Shown here piece after piece: positions 15,240-20,468 of a stretch of 22,760 nucleotides of DNA (positions are counted from its first letter, which is position 1; every line of letters begins with the position of its first letter). The stretch is from a virus: positions 1 through 22,760 of the IMG/VR virus record IMGVR_UViG_3300034066_001981; one strand, 5' to 3'. Under the pieces are notes generated by a model. That model worked only from the letters and a program-made list of their open reading frames with translations, did not search any database and was not told where the DNA came from. A program made the position numbers and the translations under genes.

Positions 15240-15419
15240 TCACTCATCCCCCCAGCGCGGGAAATGTCCGAAATCCCTCGGCTCAGTCACCGAGGCTTTC
15301 CGCCCGCACACATCACATTCCTCCTCATGCCAAGTAGCCACCCCTGGAGCGCGCCGCCCATGCTTGAGGCCGCACTCCATACAGACCCAGTTAGGATACT
15401 CGGGCTTAGCCTCTTTCAT
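15240..15419 (-). CDS. Small two-CxxC zinc-ribbon protein
   Basis: The 59-residue product begins MKEAKPEYPNWVCMECGLKH and contains CxxC at 13-16 and, after GVATWHEEE, a second pair in CDVCGRKASVTEPRDFGHF. This four-Cys arrangement is a compact zinc ribbon. Short phage proteins with P-x-W-V-C-x-x-C-G and V-T-E-P-R-D-F-G are familiar to me as a conserved but uncharacterised family. It overlaps the RNA ligase stop by ATGA, so its expression is probably coupled to the ligase, and it may be an accessory nucleic-acid-binding factor. Confidence 0.8.
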   Translation of the reverse strand: MKEAKPEYPNWVCMECGLKHGRRAPGVATWHEEECDVCGRKASVTEPRDFGHFPRWGDE

Positions 15420-16057
15420 ACCGATTTAGCCCCGTCATTGCCGAGGGTTTTTTTGAATCCCACATTCCCCGCCACATGAAAAACGACGATGCCTTCGGGA
15501 TTCATAAACCCTGGCGCGGCCTTACTGCCCCCCATCCGCAACTCGTCCAGCGCCAATTCGCATTGCAGAGTCGAAAACACCCCCCGATGCAGCACCGGCA
15601 CCAGATCGCAACACTCGGGCAATACCTCTTGGTATTTCTCGACGCGGGGATCTGCGGAAGGAATGCGCTGCGGTTCCTGCCCGCGCAAGCACCAGCGCGA
15701 GACATTGAAAAGGCTCCACCGCTTCCGCTTCTGGCCGTAATTCCGCTGAATGCCGCTCCCCCACCATTCCCCGAAATGCCTGCCAACCCCCAGCCCGAAA
15801 AGCTCCTGCGCGTGATCCCTCACCCACGCCGCGAAACCGAAATTGTCATTCTCCGGCGTGAGATACCGCGAGCGCGACCCCGCCAGCATCACCGCTGGAT
15901 TCCCGTCGCAAGCTCCCTCGGCAATCACAAAGGCGGGTGGGAAACTCGTGCCAAGACCAGCGATAAACACCTGGGCATTCGTGCCATCGATCTTCTCCGT
16001 CACGATCATCTCGCGCGAAAGGCGAGCCATTTTGGGGAATTCTTGGAACTCGCTCAT
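15416..16057 (-). CDS. RNA ligase, T4 Rnl2-like nucleotidyltransferase domain
   Basis: The 213-residue product has the nucleotidyltransferase motifs: motif I EKIDGTN with catalytic Lys22, a SRSR stretch at 61-64, FGEWWG at 95-100, KRWSLFNV at 112-119, motif IV PEGIVVFH at 187-194 and motif V-like FKKTL at 201-205. This is the pattern of Rnl2-family RNA ligases, which join RNA ends via ligase-AMP and RNA-adenylate. Only the catalytic domain is present; the C-terminal Rnl2 domain is absent, as in several minimal phage ligases. The ATG at 16057 has GAAGG upstream and overlaps the exonuclease stop by ATGA. Role: possible repair of host-cut tRNA; no partner kinase is in the window. Confidence 0.85.
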   Translation of the reverse strand: MSEFQEFPKMARLSREMIVTEKIDGTNAQVFIAGLGTSFPPAFVIAEGACDGNPAVMLAGSRSRYLTPENDNFGFAAWVRDHAQELFGLGVGRHFGEWWGSGIQRNYGQKRKRWSLFNVSRWCLRGQEPQRIPSADPRVEKYQEVLPECCDLVPVLHRGVFSTLQCELALDELRMGGSKAAPGFMNPEGIVVFHVAGNVGFKKTLGNDGAKSV

Positions 16058-16614
16058 GCCTTCACCCCGTCCATGCACAGCATCTTAAAGCACGCCATCG
16101 TCAGCAAGGCATCCTCCAGCGCATCATGCTTATCCCCCGAACGGCTCAAACCCAACGCCCCCGCGATGCTATCCAGCGACAGCTTGGGATTCCCCTCCTT
16201 GTCCACTTGAAGCTCCAGCCCCTGCGTCTCGTAGGCCAGCCACGCCGCCGCGCGGAGGTCGAGCGAACGGCCCGCGTGCCATGCGACCCCGCACCGCTTC
16301 CCCGCCGCTTCCAAAAATGCCGCATCAAACGCCGGATTCGCCCCTGCAAAAAGCGCCCCCTTGCGCGCCTGCATCCAGATCACAAATTCCTGCATCACCA
16401 CCGACTCCGCCCGACCCGCATCCCGCAAAAAATCCAACGACAACCCATTCACCTTAAGAGCCTCCTCATCCACCAGCCAATCCGCCGAGGGGCGGATCAA
16501 GGAATGAAAGGCATCACCCCCCAAGGAATCCACCGCCGCAATCGAGAGCAACGCATGGCGATCCGCCCGCAAGCCCCCCGTCTCCGTATCCACCACGACC
16601 ATTCGAGTCTTCAT
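16054..16614 (-). CDS. DEDDh 3'-5' exonuclease (DnaQ / RNase T fold)
   Basis: The 186-residue protein has all three Exo motifs: VVVDTETGG (Asp9, Glu11), ANPAFDAAFLEAAG (Asp97) and DKHDALEDALL (His163, Asp168). That is the DEDDh set, and the length equals a stand-alone DnaQ/RNase T-like domain. It removes nucleotides from 3' ends of DNA or RNA. Coupling by a four-base overlap to an RNA ligase suggests end trimming before sealing, though proofreading for a phage polymerase elsewhere is equally possible. The start has AAAGGGGCG just upstream and a TTGAC box 17 nt upstream. Confidence 0.9.
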   Translation of the reverse strand: MKTRMVVVDTETGGLRADRHALLSIAAVDSLGGDAFHSLIRPSADWLVDEEALKVNGLSLDFLRDAGRAESVVMQEFVIWMQARKGALFAGANPAFDAAFLEAAGKRCGVAWHAGRSLDLRAAAWLAYETQGLELQVDKEGNPKLSLDSIAGALGLSRSGDKHDALEDALLTMACFKMLCMDGVKA

Positions 16615-16631
16615 CGCCCCTTTACGGACGG

Positions 16632-16636
16632 GTCAA
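16632..16636 (-). promoter_or_regulatory. TTGAC box before the exonuclease gene
   Basis: TTGAC on the minus strand, 17 nt before the ATG at 16614, upstream of an AAAGGGG ribosome-binding sequence. Confidence 0.5.
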
Positions 16637-16647
16637 CGGGCCGACCT

Positions 16648-16694
16648 TATAGCAAGTTTATCGCGGTTTAGCTAAACTTGCTAAACTTACTATA
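16648..16694. repeat. 47-bp inverted repeat with central palindrome
   Basis: TATAGCAAGTTTA at 16648-16660 and TAAACTTACTATA at 16682-16694 pair at 12 of 13 positions. Within the loop, GTTTAGCTAAAC (16666-16677) is a perfect 12-base palindrome, and CAAGTTTA/TAAACTTG gives an alternative pairing. It fills most of the only non-coding gap between the exonuclease and the 63-residue gene. Operator, processing site or hairpin resolution site are all possible. Confidence 0.75.
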
Positions 16695-16881
16695 AATGCG
16701 CCACGGACGGCGCCTTGTTTGCCTGGATATATTCCGCCAGCCCCATCTGTCGGACTTTTGGCTCTGGCTTCGACTCCACGCGCTCTTCGATGGCAGGCGG
16801 CGCGGGACGCTTGAATTTCTTACGAAGCTCTTGAAAGAAAACTTCCCGCCCTGTCGCGCGATGTTTTTCCGACCACCTCAT
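16690..16881 (-). CDS. Small basic protein, unknown
   Basis: The 63-residue product begins MRWSEKHRATGREVFFQELR and continues with a Pro/Glu-rich stretch and GLAEYIQANKAPSVAHL. The start at 16881 is supported by GGGGAGG seven bases upstream and by the stop of the previous gene at 16898; the longer frame from 17034 would overlap that gene. The stop codon lies inside the inverted repeat at 16648-16694. Function is not recognised. Confidence 0.68.
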   Translation of the reverse strand: MRWSEKHRATGREVFFQELRKKFKRPAPPAIEERVESKPEPKVRQMGLAEYIQANKAPSVAHL

Positions 16882-16897
16882 GCCACGCCTCCCCAAC

Positions 16898-17140
16898 CTA
16901 CATCCCCGAAAAGTCGGGGACACCCCAAGAAGGGTTTTGCCCGCCGACCACCCGCCGCTCGCTCCGCACACGGATGGCGGCATGGAGCCGGTTCTGCACC
17001 ATTTCCAAAGACTTCTGGTATCCCTTGTCCCCAATGTTTTGGGCGGTGTAGAGCGTGGCTTCCTGCTTCAATTTCGTGATCTCCGCATCCAACTCCACAG
17101 GCGTGTAGTCGCGGTAAATCTCGATCCAATCATTGCTCAT
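16898..17140 (-). CDS. gpW-like head-tail connector candidate
   Basis: From the ATG at 17140 the product has 80 residues, beginning MSNDWIEIYRDYTPVELDAE. Two helices (ELDAEITKLKQEATLY and YQKSLEMVQNRLHAAIRVRS) flank a short turn, and the tail reads GVPDFSGM. Proteins of this size and pattern commonly sit between large terminase and portal genes and are called gpW-like connectors. Here the terminase is not adjacent. It is the first gene of the leftward block; TTGAC lies 16 nt upstream. A TTG at 17161 would extend it by seven residues. The gpW assignment rests on pattern and position, not on a clear motif. Confidence 0.62.
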   Translation of the reverse strand: MSNDWIEIYRDYTPVELDAEITKLKQEATLYTAQNIGDKGYQKSLEMVQNRLHAAIRVRSERRVVGGQNPSWGVPDFSGM

Positions 17141-17156
17141 GCCATTCCGCGAAATG

Positions 17157-17161
17157 GTCAA
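17157..17161 (-). promoter_or_regulatory. TTGAC box before the gpW-like gene
   Basis: TTGAC on the minus strand, 16 nt before the ATG at 17140. Confidence 0.5.
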
Positions 17162-17165
17162 CCAT

Positions 17166-17187
17166 TCACCGACAAGAGACGGACGGC
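17166..17187 (-). repeat. 22-bp dispersed repeat, copy B
   Basis: On the minus strand this copy reads GCCGTCCGTCT followed by CTTGTCGGTGA. It shares 17 of 22 positions with the copy at 19071-19092. It lies between copy A and the TTGAC box of the first leftward gene. Confidence 0.5.
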
Positions 17188-17192
17188 CCCTT

Positions 17193-17214
17193 TCACCAAT
17201 TCCAGATGGACGGC
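17193..17214 (-). repeat. 22-bp dispersed repeat, copy A
   Basis: On the minus strand this copy reads GCCGTCCATCT followed by GGAATTGGTGA. It matches the rightward copy at 19071-19092 at 20 of 22 positions and the adjacent copy at 17166-17187 more weakly. The start-to-start distance to the adjacent copy is 27 bases. Confidence 0.6.
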
Positions 17215-17245
17215 CCCCTCACACATTTGAAATCGACGGATATAT

Positions 17246-17263
17246 ATACTTATGTATAAGTAT
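17246..17263. repeat. AT-rich inverted repeat
   Basis: ATACTTA-TGTA-TAAGTAT is a perfect seven-base dyad within a purely A/T-dominated stretch from 17240 to 17269. It lies between the 48-bp repeats and the 22-bp repeats. It could be an operator over a leftward promoter or an unwinding element of an origin. Confidence 0.7.
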
Positions 17264-17300
17264 GTATATCTCGGGAAAATAGTTGCTCCTGATCTCGCCT

Positions 17301-17488
17301 GAATGAGTCGCGAATATGTCACGGCGAATCCCCTTGTTAATTGAAAGGGAATGAGTCGCGAATATGTCACGGCGAATCCCCTTGTTAATTGAAAGGGAAT
17401 GAGTCGCGAATATGTCACGGCGAATCCCCTTGTTAATTGAAAGGGAATGAGTCGCGAATATGTCACGGCGAATCCCCTTGTTAATTGA
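17301..17488. repeat. Four tandem 48-bp direct repeats (iteron-like)
   Basis: The core ATGAGTCGCGAATATGTCAC recurs at 17303, 17351, 17399 and 17447, giving a period of exactly 48. The rest of the unit (GGCGAATCCCC, then TTGTTAATTGAAAGGGA) is identical until the last copy degenerates after TTGAAG. Each unit contains GCGAAT twice, 14 bases apart, a TCGCGA palindrome and a TTAATT palindrome. The repeats are contiguous, with no spacers, so this is not a CRISPR array. Iterons for a replication protein, or a multi-site operator for the divergent genes, are the likeliest roles. Confidence 0.92.
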
Positions 17489-17514
17489 AGGAAAAAACAT
17501 TAACCTTTTTTTCT

Positions 17515-18282
17515 ATGGTAAAAAACTTCACTAATAAAAACGGCGAATCGATCTTTTTTCGGGATTGTTTCGGGATTGAATCAGTTCCTTGCGAAAATCA
17601 TGGAAAGCTTGCAAGGGCCATCATTCACCGCTTGGAAAATCCAAGGGGAGGAAAAGGGGACATCGGCAAGGTAGTGGGCAAAAAACCCATTTCAGCAATT
17701 CAACGCAAAAAATCCTTGGAGGCGAAAATCAAAAAACCGCTTTCAATATGGGAAAAGCAAGACGCGGCGCAAATTACCTTTTTGCACCTTGCAAGGTTTG
17801 AAAAAATCACCGCATGGAAAAAAAGCAAGGGGAAGGAAACGAGCGAAAAAATCCCTTTTTCTGTCATCAAACTAATTTTTAGAGCCTGCCGGAAAGAGTT
17901 GCGAATAAATCACACAAATGCTGACGGGATTCAATCTATCGACCTGACGGAAAGGGATTTTCCCTTCGATTCCGAAAAGCAAATGGAAACGGAAAAACGG
18001 ATTCGCCTTGCGCGAAAAATCCGCACTTTTCGCACCGCTTGTTTTCAGCTTTTTAAGATGGAAAAAGGGAAAAACCGAAAAGCGAAATCCGCCTTGCGTG
18101 GAAATCTTGAATTTCTGCGGTATCTCATGTCGGGAATAAATCCATTCTGCATCTATTCGCACCCTGCTTGGAATGATGAAGCAAGACGGAAAAGAGCTGA
18201 GAGATTTAAGAAAGATATTTTTCCAATAGTCGAAATGCAAACCGCTTGCAAGAATCTTGCTCAAGACATGATGGCAATCTAA
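17515..18282 (+). CDS. Lysine-rich helical protein next to iteron-like repeats, unknown
   Basis: From the ATG at 17515 the product has 255 residues, beginning MVKNFTNKNGESIFFRDCFG; a TTG at 17485 would add ten residues. It is predicted largely helical and very basic. Around residues 80-125, AAQITFLHLARFEKI and FSVIKLIFRACRKELR recall sigma-70 region 2 (helix, then R-x-x-x-x-E-L-R), and the helices at about 155-200 could form a second DNA-binding unit, but no diagnostic motif is clear. The gene is A-rich, with heavy AAA and GAA use, unlike its neighbours. As the first rightward gene beside four 48-bp repeats it could be a replication initiator or regulator acting there. That is inference from position. 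Confidence 0.78.
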   Translation: MVKNFTNKNGESIFFRDCFGIESVPCENHGKLARAIIHRLENPRGGKGDIGKVVGKKPISAIQRKKSLEAKIKKPLSIWEKQDAAQITFLHLARFEKITAWKKSKGKETSEKIPFSVIKLIFRACRKELRINHTNADGIQSIDLTERDFPFDSEKQMETEKRIRLARKIRTFRTACFQLFKMEKGKNRKAKSALRGNLEFLRYLMSGINPFCIYSHPAWNDEARRKRAERFKKDIFPIVEMQTACKNLAQDMMAI

Positions 18283-18288
18283 AAACAA

Positions 18289-18315
18289 GGCGGGCGGGAA
18301 ACCGCCCGCCTTTTT
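18289..18315 (+). terminator. Rho-independent terminator
   Basis: A perfect nine-base GC stem, GGCGGGCGG with CCGCCCGCC, closes a GAAA tetraloop and is followed by TTTTT. It lies seven bases after the stop codon of the upstream gene and before the next rightward start, so transcription should end here. Confidence 0.95.
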
Positions 18316-18342
18316 AATGAAACCAAATACCCCGTCCGAAAA

Positions 18343-19023
18343 ATGAAACACCTATCCCGTCTAACATCCTCCGCCGAATTGTGGAACGCACCGCGCACCG
18401 CTTGGACTCGTGCCGACGATGATTCCGCCGCGCTTGAAAAAGCCGCCGCCGCCGCCTTGGAAAGAAAAGCCAAGGCCACAAAAATCGAGTCTTATTGTAA
18501 GACTCGGATTGAATTTGAATTGGAATCCCTTTCCATCGAATCGGATAGATTTTTCGTCCCCTTCAATCCGCCGCGTTTCAAGCGAAATAAAAAAGGCGAA
18601 TTGAAAGAAGAAAAAATGCCGATGGAATTTCTCTCCATTTCCGCCGGGCCGCTGGAATTTCGCATCTTCAAAAATACCGATCCTGGCAATGTCATTCGCC
18701 GATCGCATGAAATCCGCCGCCGATGCGGGGAGGCCGCCGCGAAAAAATTTACCGATACAGCATTGCCATTTCTGAAGCCGAAAGAATCCAAGCCCGAACG
18801 CAAACCGCTGGAAAATCCTTTCCACCTTACAGCAAGCGGAATTTGCAACCGATTCCGAAAAGGGAAAATGCAAGCCGAAATCGGATCACCCATGTTTGAA
18901 TATAAGGATTCTGAGCAAGCCGAAAAAGATATTCTGAAATCCGCCACACTCGCGGACGCATTTTCCGCCGCCGATGCGATGCGGAAGGCATTCGCCCCCT
19001 CACGCCGCCGCAAGGCAGCGTGA
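18343..19023 (+). CDS. Basic protein, unknown; carries a regulatory-type dyad in its coding region
   Basis: The 226-residue product begins MKHLSRLTSSAELWNAPRTA. An alanine-rich helix (DDDSAALEKAAAAALERKAKA) is followed by a beta-rich part (IEFELESLSIESDRFFVPF) and a long Lys/Arg-rich C-terminus ending FAPSRRRKAA. No family is recognised. The codons for ESYCKTR at about residues 49-55 coincide with the dyad at 18486-18506, one of five copies in this block. The start codon follows a short leader, with no Shine-Dalgarno sequence. Terminators on both sides make the gene look monocistronic, although a promoter in the 27-base gap after the first terminator is not obvious. Confidence 0.75.
   Translation: MKHLSRLTSSAELWNAPRTAWTRADDDSAALEKAAAAALERKAKATKIESYCKTRIEFELESLSIESDRFFVPFNPPRFKRNKKGELKEEKMPMEFLSISAGPLEFRIFKNTDPGNVIRRSHEIRRRCGEAAAKKFTDTALPFLKPKESKPERKPLENPFHLTASGICNRFRKGKMQAEIGSPMFEYKDSEQAEKDILKSATLADAFSAADAMRKAFAPSRRRKAA
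18486..18506. repeat. AGTCTTA dyad, copy 1 (inside a gene)
   Basis: CGAGTCTTA-TTG-TAAGACTCG has nine-base perfect arms and a three-base loop. It is 21 bases, seven codons, inside the 226-residue gene, so the reading frame is kept. The arms match the four other copies. Confidence 0.85.
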
Positions 19024-19028
19024 GGCCC

Positions 19029-19051
19029 AGCCGCCGCAAGGCGGCTTTTTT
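19029..19051 (+). terminator. Rho-independent terminator
   Basis: AGCCGCC and GGCGGCT form a seven-base stem with loop GCAA, followed by a run of T. It starts five bases after the stop codon of the 226-residue gene. Confidence 0.92.
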
Positions 19052-19070
19052 ATTCCCCCCTTCCCTTTTC

Positions 19071-19092
19071 GCCGTCCATCTCGGATTGGTGA
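19071..19092 (+). repeat. 22-bp dispersed repeat, copy C
   Basis: Reads GCCGTCCATCT followed by CGGATTGGTGA on the plus strand, upstream of the 291-residue gene, and is followed by a T/A-rich stretch. It matches copy A in the divergent control region at 20 of 22 positions, in the same orientation relative to the genes downstream. A shared operator or promoter element is possible. Confidence 0.6.
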
Positions 19093-19148
19093 TTTTTTAT
19101 TTTCTGCACAATGCGGATCCCGCCCGTATTGTGTCTGCGCTCCGCTTC

Positions 19149-19172
19149 GCGAGTCTTATTCGTAAGACTCGC
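19149..19172. repeat. AGTCTTA dyad, copy 2
   Basis: GCGAGTCTTA-TTCG-TAAGACTCGC has ten-base perfect arms and a TTCG tetraloop. It lies in the 188-base gap before the 291-residue gene, about 40 bases from its start. No T-run follows, so it is not a typical terminator. Confidence 0.9.
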
Positions 19173-19211
19173 AAGTGAGAGTTTTCAAAGCGGGCTGTTA
19201 GAAAACTGAAT

Positions 19212-20087
19212 ATGCCGAAACGAAATACCACAAGCGCCCCGTGCGCTATCACATTCGCGGAGGCTGAGGGTTTATCCCAAGCCGAACGCATTATGAGATT
19301 CAAAATCGAATCAAGTGCCGGTCAGCGTGCATTCGCTGGCATGGCCAAGTTGTTCCGCGCTATGGAGGCCAATCTAGCTCCTGGCGAAGCCATGTTCCCG
19401 CTCCTTATCGGGGCCGGAATCAAGAAGGGAACCGTGAGCAATGCCTCCATTGCCGCCTCCGTGTATGATCTTGTCCGCGATGGCAAGATGCTGGAGACGG
19501 AGTTTGACCAGCTCTCCTTCAACGATTGCTGGCAGACCAAGCGAGTCCTCTCCAAGGGATCGAAGAAACAGCTCTCCGTGGATGCCGTCATGACGGCTAT
19601 CCGCGAGCGAAACGACTTCGCCGATGAGTTTGCCGCGCTCTATGAGCATGGCATGACCGCCGAGCAGAAAGCCGCCAAGGAGGCCGAGGCCAAATCCGCC
19701 AAGGAAGCCAAGGAGGCCGAGGCCAAGAAACAAGCCGATGCCGACAAGAAGGAGCTGGAAACCCTGAGGGCTCGGGAGGCGGAACTCAAGAAGCAAGCCG
19801 ACCAAAAACCCAAGGAAATCGAAGCAAAATCCGACGCTCCGCCAGCAAAATCCAGCAAACCCGATGCAAAATCCCAGCCGCCCGAGCCTCCCGAGGAGGA
19901 GGAATTGGCGGAACCGCTCACGGCGGAGTTGCTCATCGAGCAACTCACCGAGATCGAGCTGGCGATGGCGCAACTCTCCGATGGGGAGCAATCCATTGTC
20001 GGGGCCAAGCTGGTCGAGATGGCCAGCGCGTTTGTCGAATCTGGCAAACCCGTGGCCAAGCGCAAGAAACAACTCCTTGCCGCCTAA
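19212..20087 (+). CDS. Coiled-coil protein with possible winged-helix N-terminus, unknown
   Basis: The 291-residue product begins MPKRNTTSAPCAITFAEAEG. Residues about 25-115 are globular: PLLIGAGIKKGTVSNASIAA followed by SVYDLVRDGKMLETEFDQLS has the spacing of a helix-turn-helix plus wing, and I recall phage proteins with this G-T-x-S-N-A pattern without known function. Residues about 147-200 form a Lys/Glu/Ala coiled coil, followed by a Pro/Glu-rich linker and a C-terminal helical segment (LTEIELAMAQLSDGEQSIVG). No Shine-Dalgarno sequence is visible. It is followed closely by a terminator. A DNA-binding or structural adaptor role is possible but not shown. Confidence 0.82.
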   Translation: MPKRNTTSAPCAITFAEAEGLSQAERIMRFKIESSAGQRAFAGMAKLFRAMEANLAPGEAMFPLLIGAGIKKGTVSNASIAASVYDLVRDGKMLETEFDQLSFNDCWQTKRVLSKGSKKQLSVDAVMTAIRERNDFADEFAALYEHGMTAEQKAAKEAEAKSAKEAKEAEAKKQADADKKELETLRAREAELKKQADQKPKEIEAKSDAPPAKSSKPDAKSQPPEPPEEEELAEPLTAELLIEQLTEIELAMAQLSDGEQSIVGAKLVEMASAFVESGKPVAKRKKQLLAA

Positions 20088-20093
20088 AGTAAA

Positions 20094-20126
20094 AGGCGGG
20101 GCGCACACGCGCCCCGCCTCTCTTTT
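20094..20126 (+). terminator. Rho-independent terminator
   Basis: AGGCGGGGCGC and GCGCCCCGCCT form a perfect eleven-base stem with loop ACAC, followed by CTCTTTTT. It begins six bases after the stop of the 291-residue gene. Confidence 0.95.
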
Positions 20127-20159
20127 TCCTAAACCACATTTTATCCGTCCATTTGATTT

Positions 20160-20357
20160 ATGAGTAAAAATGACTTTCTCTCCACCGCCGAGGATCTGGA
20201 GGTATCCATCGCTGGCCAATCACTCAACGCCAGCCCCAAGGAATTTTCCACCGGCAGCGTAGGCTACCACATCAACGGAAAAATCACCCTCGCCGACGGC
20301 ACACGCCTCCAAGTGAGCGGCAACGCCGTGGCGATTGGGTCGAAAGATTGGGAATGA
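20160..20357 (+). CDS. Small beta-rich phage protein, unknown
   Basis: The 65-residue product begins MSKNDFLSTAEDLEVSIAGQ and contains ASPKEFSTGSVGYHINGKI and QVSGNAVAIGSKDWE. The pattern (I-A-G-x-x-L-x-A-S-P-K-x-F-S-T-G-S-x-G-x-x-x-N-G-K) is one I recall from short uncharacterised phage proteins. It predicts a small beta sheet. Its stop codon is the first base pair region of dyad copy 3. No Shine-Dalgarno sequence is seen upstream of the ATG. Confidence 0.75.
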   Translation: MSKNDFLSTAEDLEVSIAGQSLNASPKEFSTGSVGYHINGKITLADGTRLQVSGNAVAIGSKDWE

Positions 20358-20374
20358 GTCTTATGCGTAAGACT
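20357..20374. repeat. AGTCTTA dyad, copy 3
   Basis: AGTCTTA-TGCG-TAAGACT has seven-base perfect arms plus a G-T closing pair. Its first base is the last base of the stop codon of the 65-residue gene. Confidence 0.9.
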
Positions 20375-20395
20375 TGACGAAAGCAAACGATATGC

Positions 20396-20461
20396 GGCGG
20401 CGTCCGCGCCGACTGGAACTGATAGAACTCCATGGCGGTTCAACCCCGCCTGCCGCCGCCA
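20396..20461 (+). ncRNA. tRNA-like element (acceptor and T-arm without a canonical D-arm)
   Basis: GGCGGCG at 20396-20402 pairs with TGCCGCC at 20451-20457 (six Watson-Crick pairs and one G-T). It is followed by G and an encoded CCA at 20459-20461. Directly 5' of the second strand is a perfect T-arm: GGCGG, loop TTCAACC, CCGCC (20434-20450). This is the exact junction geometry of a tRNA. However only 31 bases lie between acceptor and T-arm, too few for normal D and anticodon arms; they contain a weak four-pair hairpin (TGGA/TCCA, 20414-20432). It may be a D-armless or decayed tRNA, a tRNA mimic, or a structured leader for the gene at 20469. Confidence 0.45.
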
Positions 20462-20468
20462 AATCTTT

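Larger units (their letters stand above)
17141..17514. promoter_or_regulatory. Divergent control region between leftward head block and rightward block
   Basis: These 374 bases hold no gene I can support. From left to right they contain a TTGAC box, two 22-bp repeats, an AT-rich dyad (17246-17263) and four 48-bp direct repeats (17301-17488). Reading frames through the repeats are open in several frames only because 48 is a multiple of three. The AT-rich segment around 17240-17270 is the best place for a leftward promoter. TTGAAA in each 48-bp unit could be a rightward -35 element, but the matching -10 (TATGTC) is poor. The layout of iterated repeats next to an AT-rich dyad and a divergent gene also fits a replication origin. 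Confidence 0.6.

Noticed and set aside
15061-15243. GTG at 15243 as start of the small helical gene
   Set aside because: The ATG at 15216 has AAGGAT upstream and the TTGAC spacing. The GTG remains possible but is less supported.
1709-17161. TTGAC boxes as standard sigma-70 -35 elements
   Set aside because: With a 17-base spacer the -10 would lie over or after the start codon, and no TATAAT-like sequence is there consistently.
17301-17488. CRISPR array
   Set aside because: The units are contiguous direct repeats with no unique spacers and no cas genes nearby.
17158-17500. Repeat-containing open frames (for example TYSRLIPFQL repeated) on the minus strand
   Set aside because: They exist because the 48-bp unit is a multiple of three and lacks stops in those frames. 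There is no start with a ribosome site and no plausible protein.
20396-20461. Ordinary tRNA gene
   Set aside because: Only 31 bases separate the acceptor and T-arm, and no five-pair anticodon stem with a seven-base loop can be formed. Kept only as a tRNA-like element.
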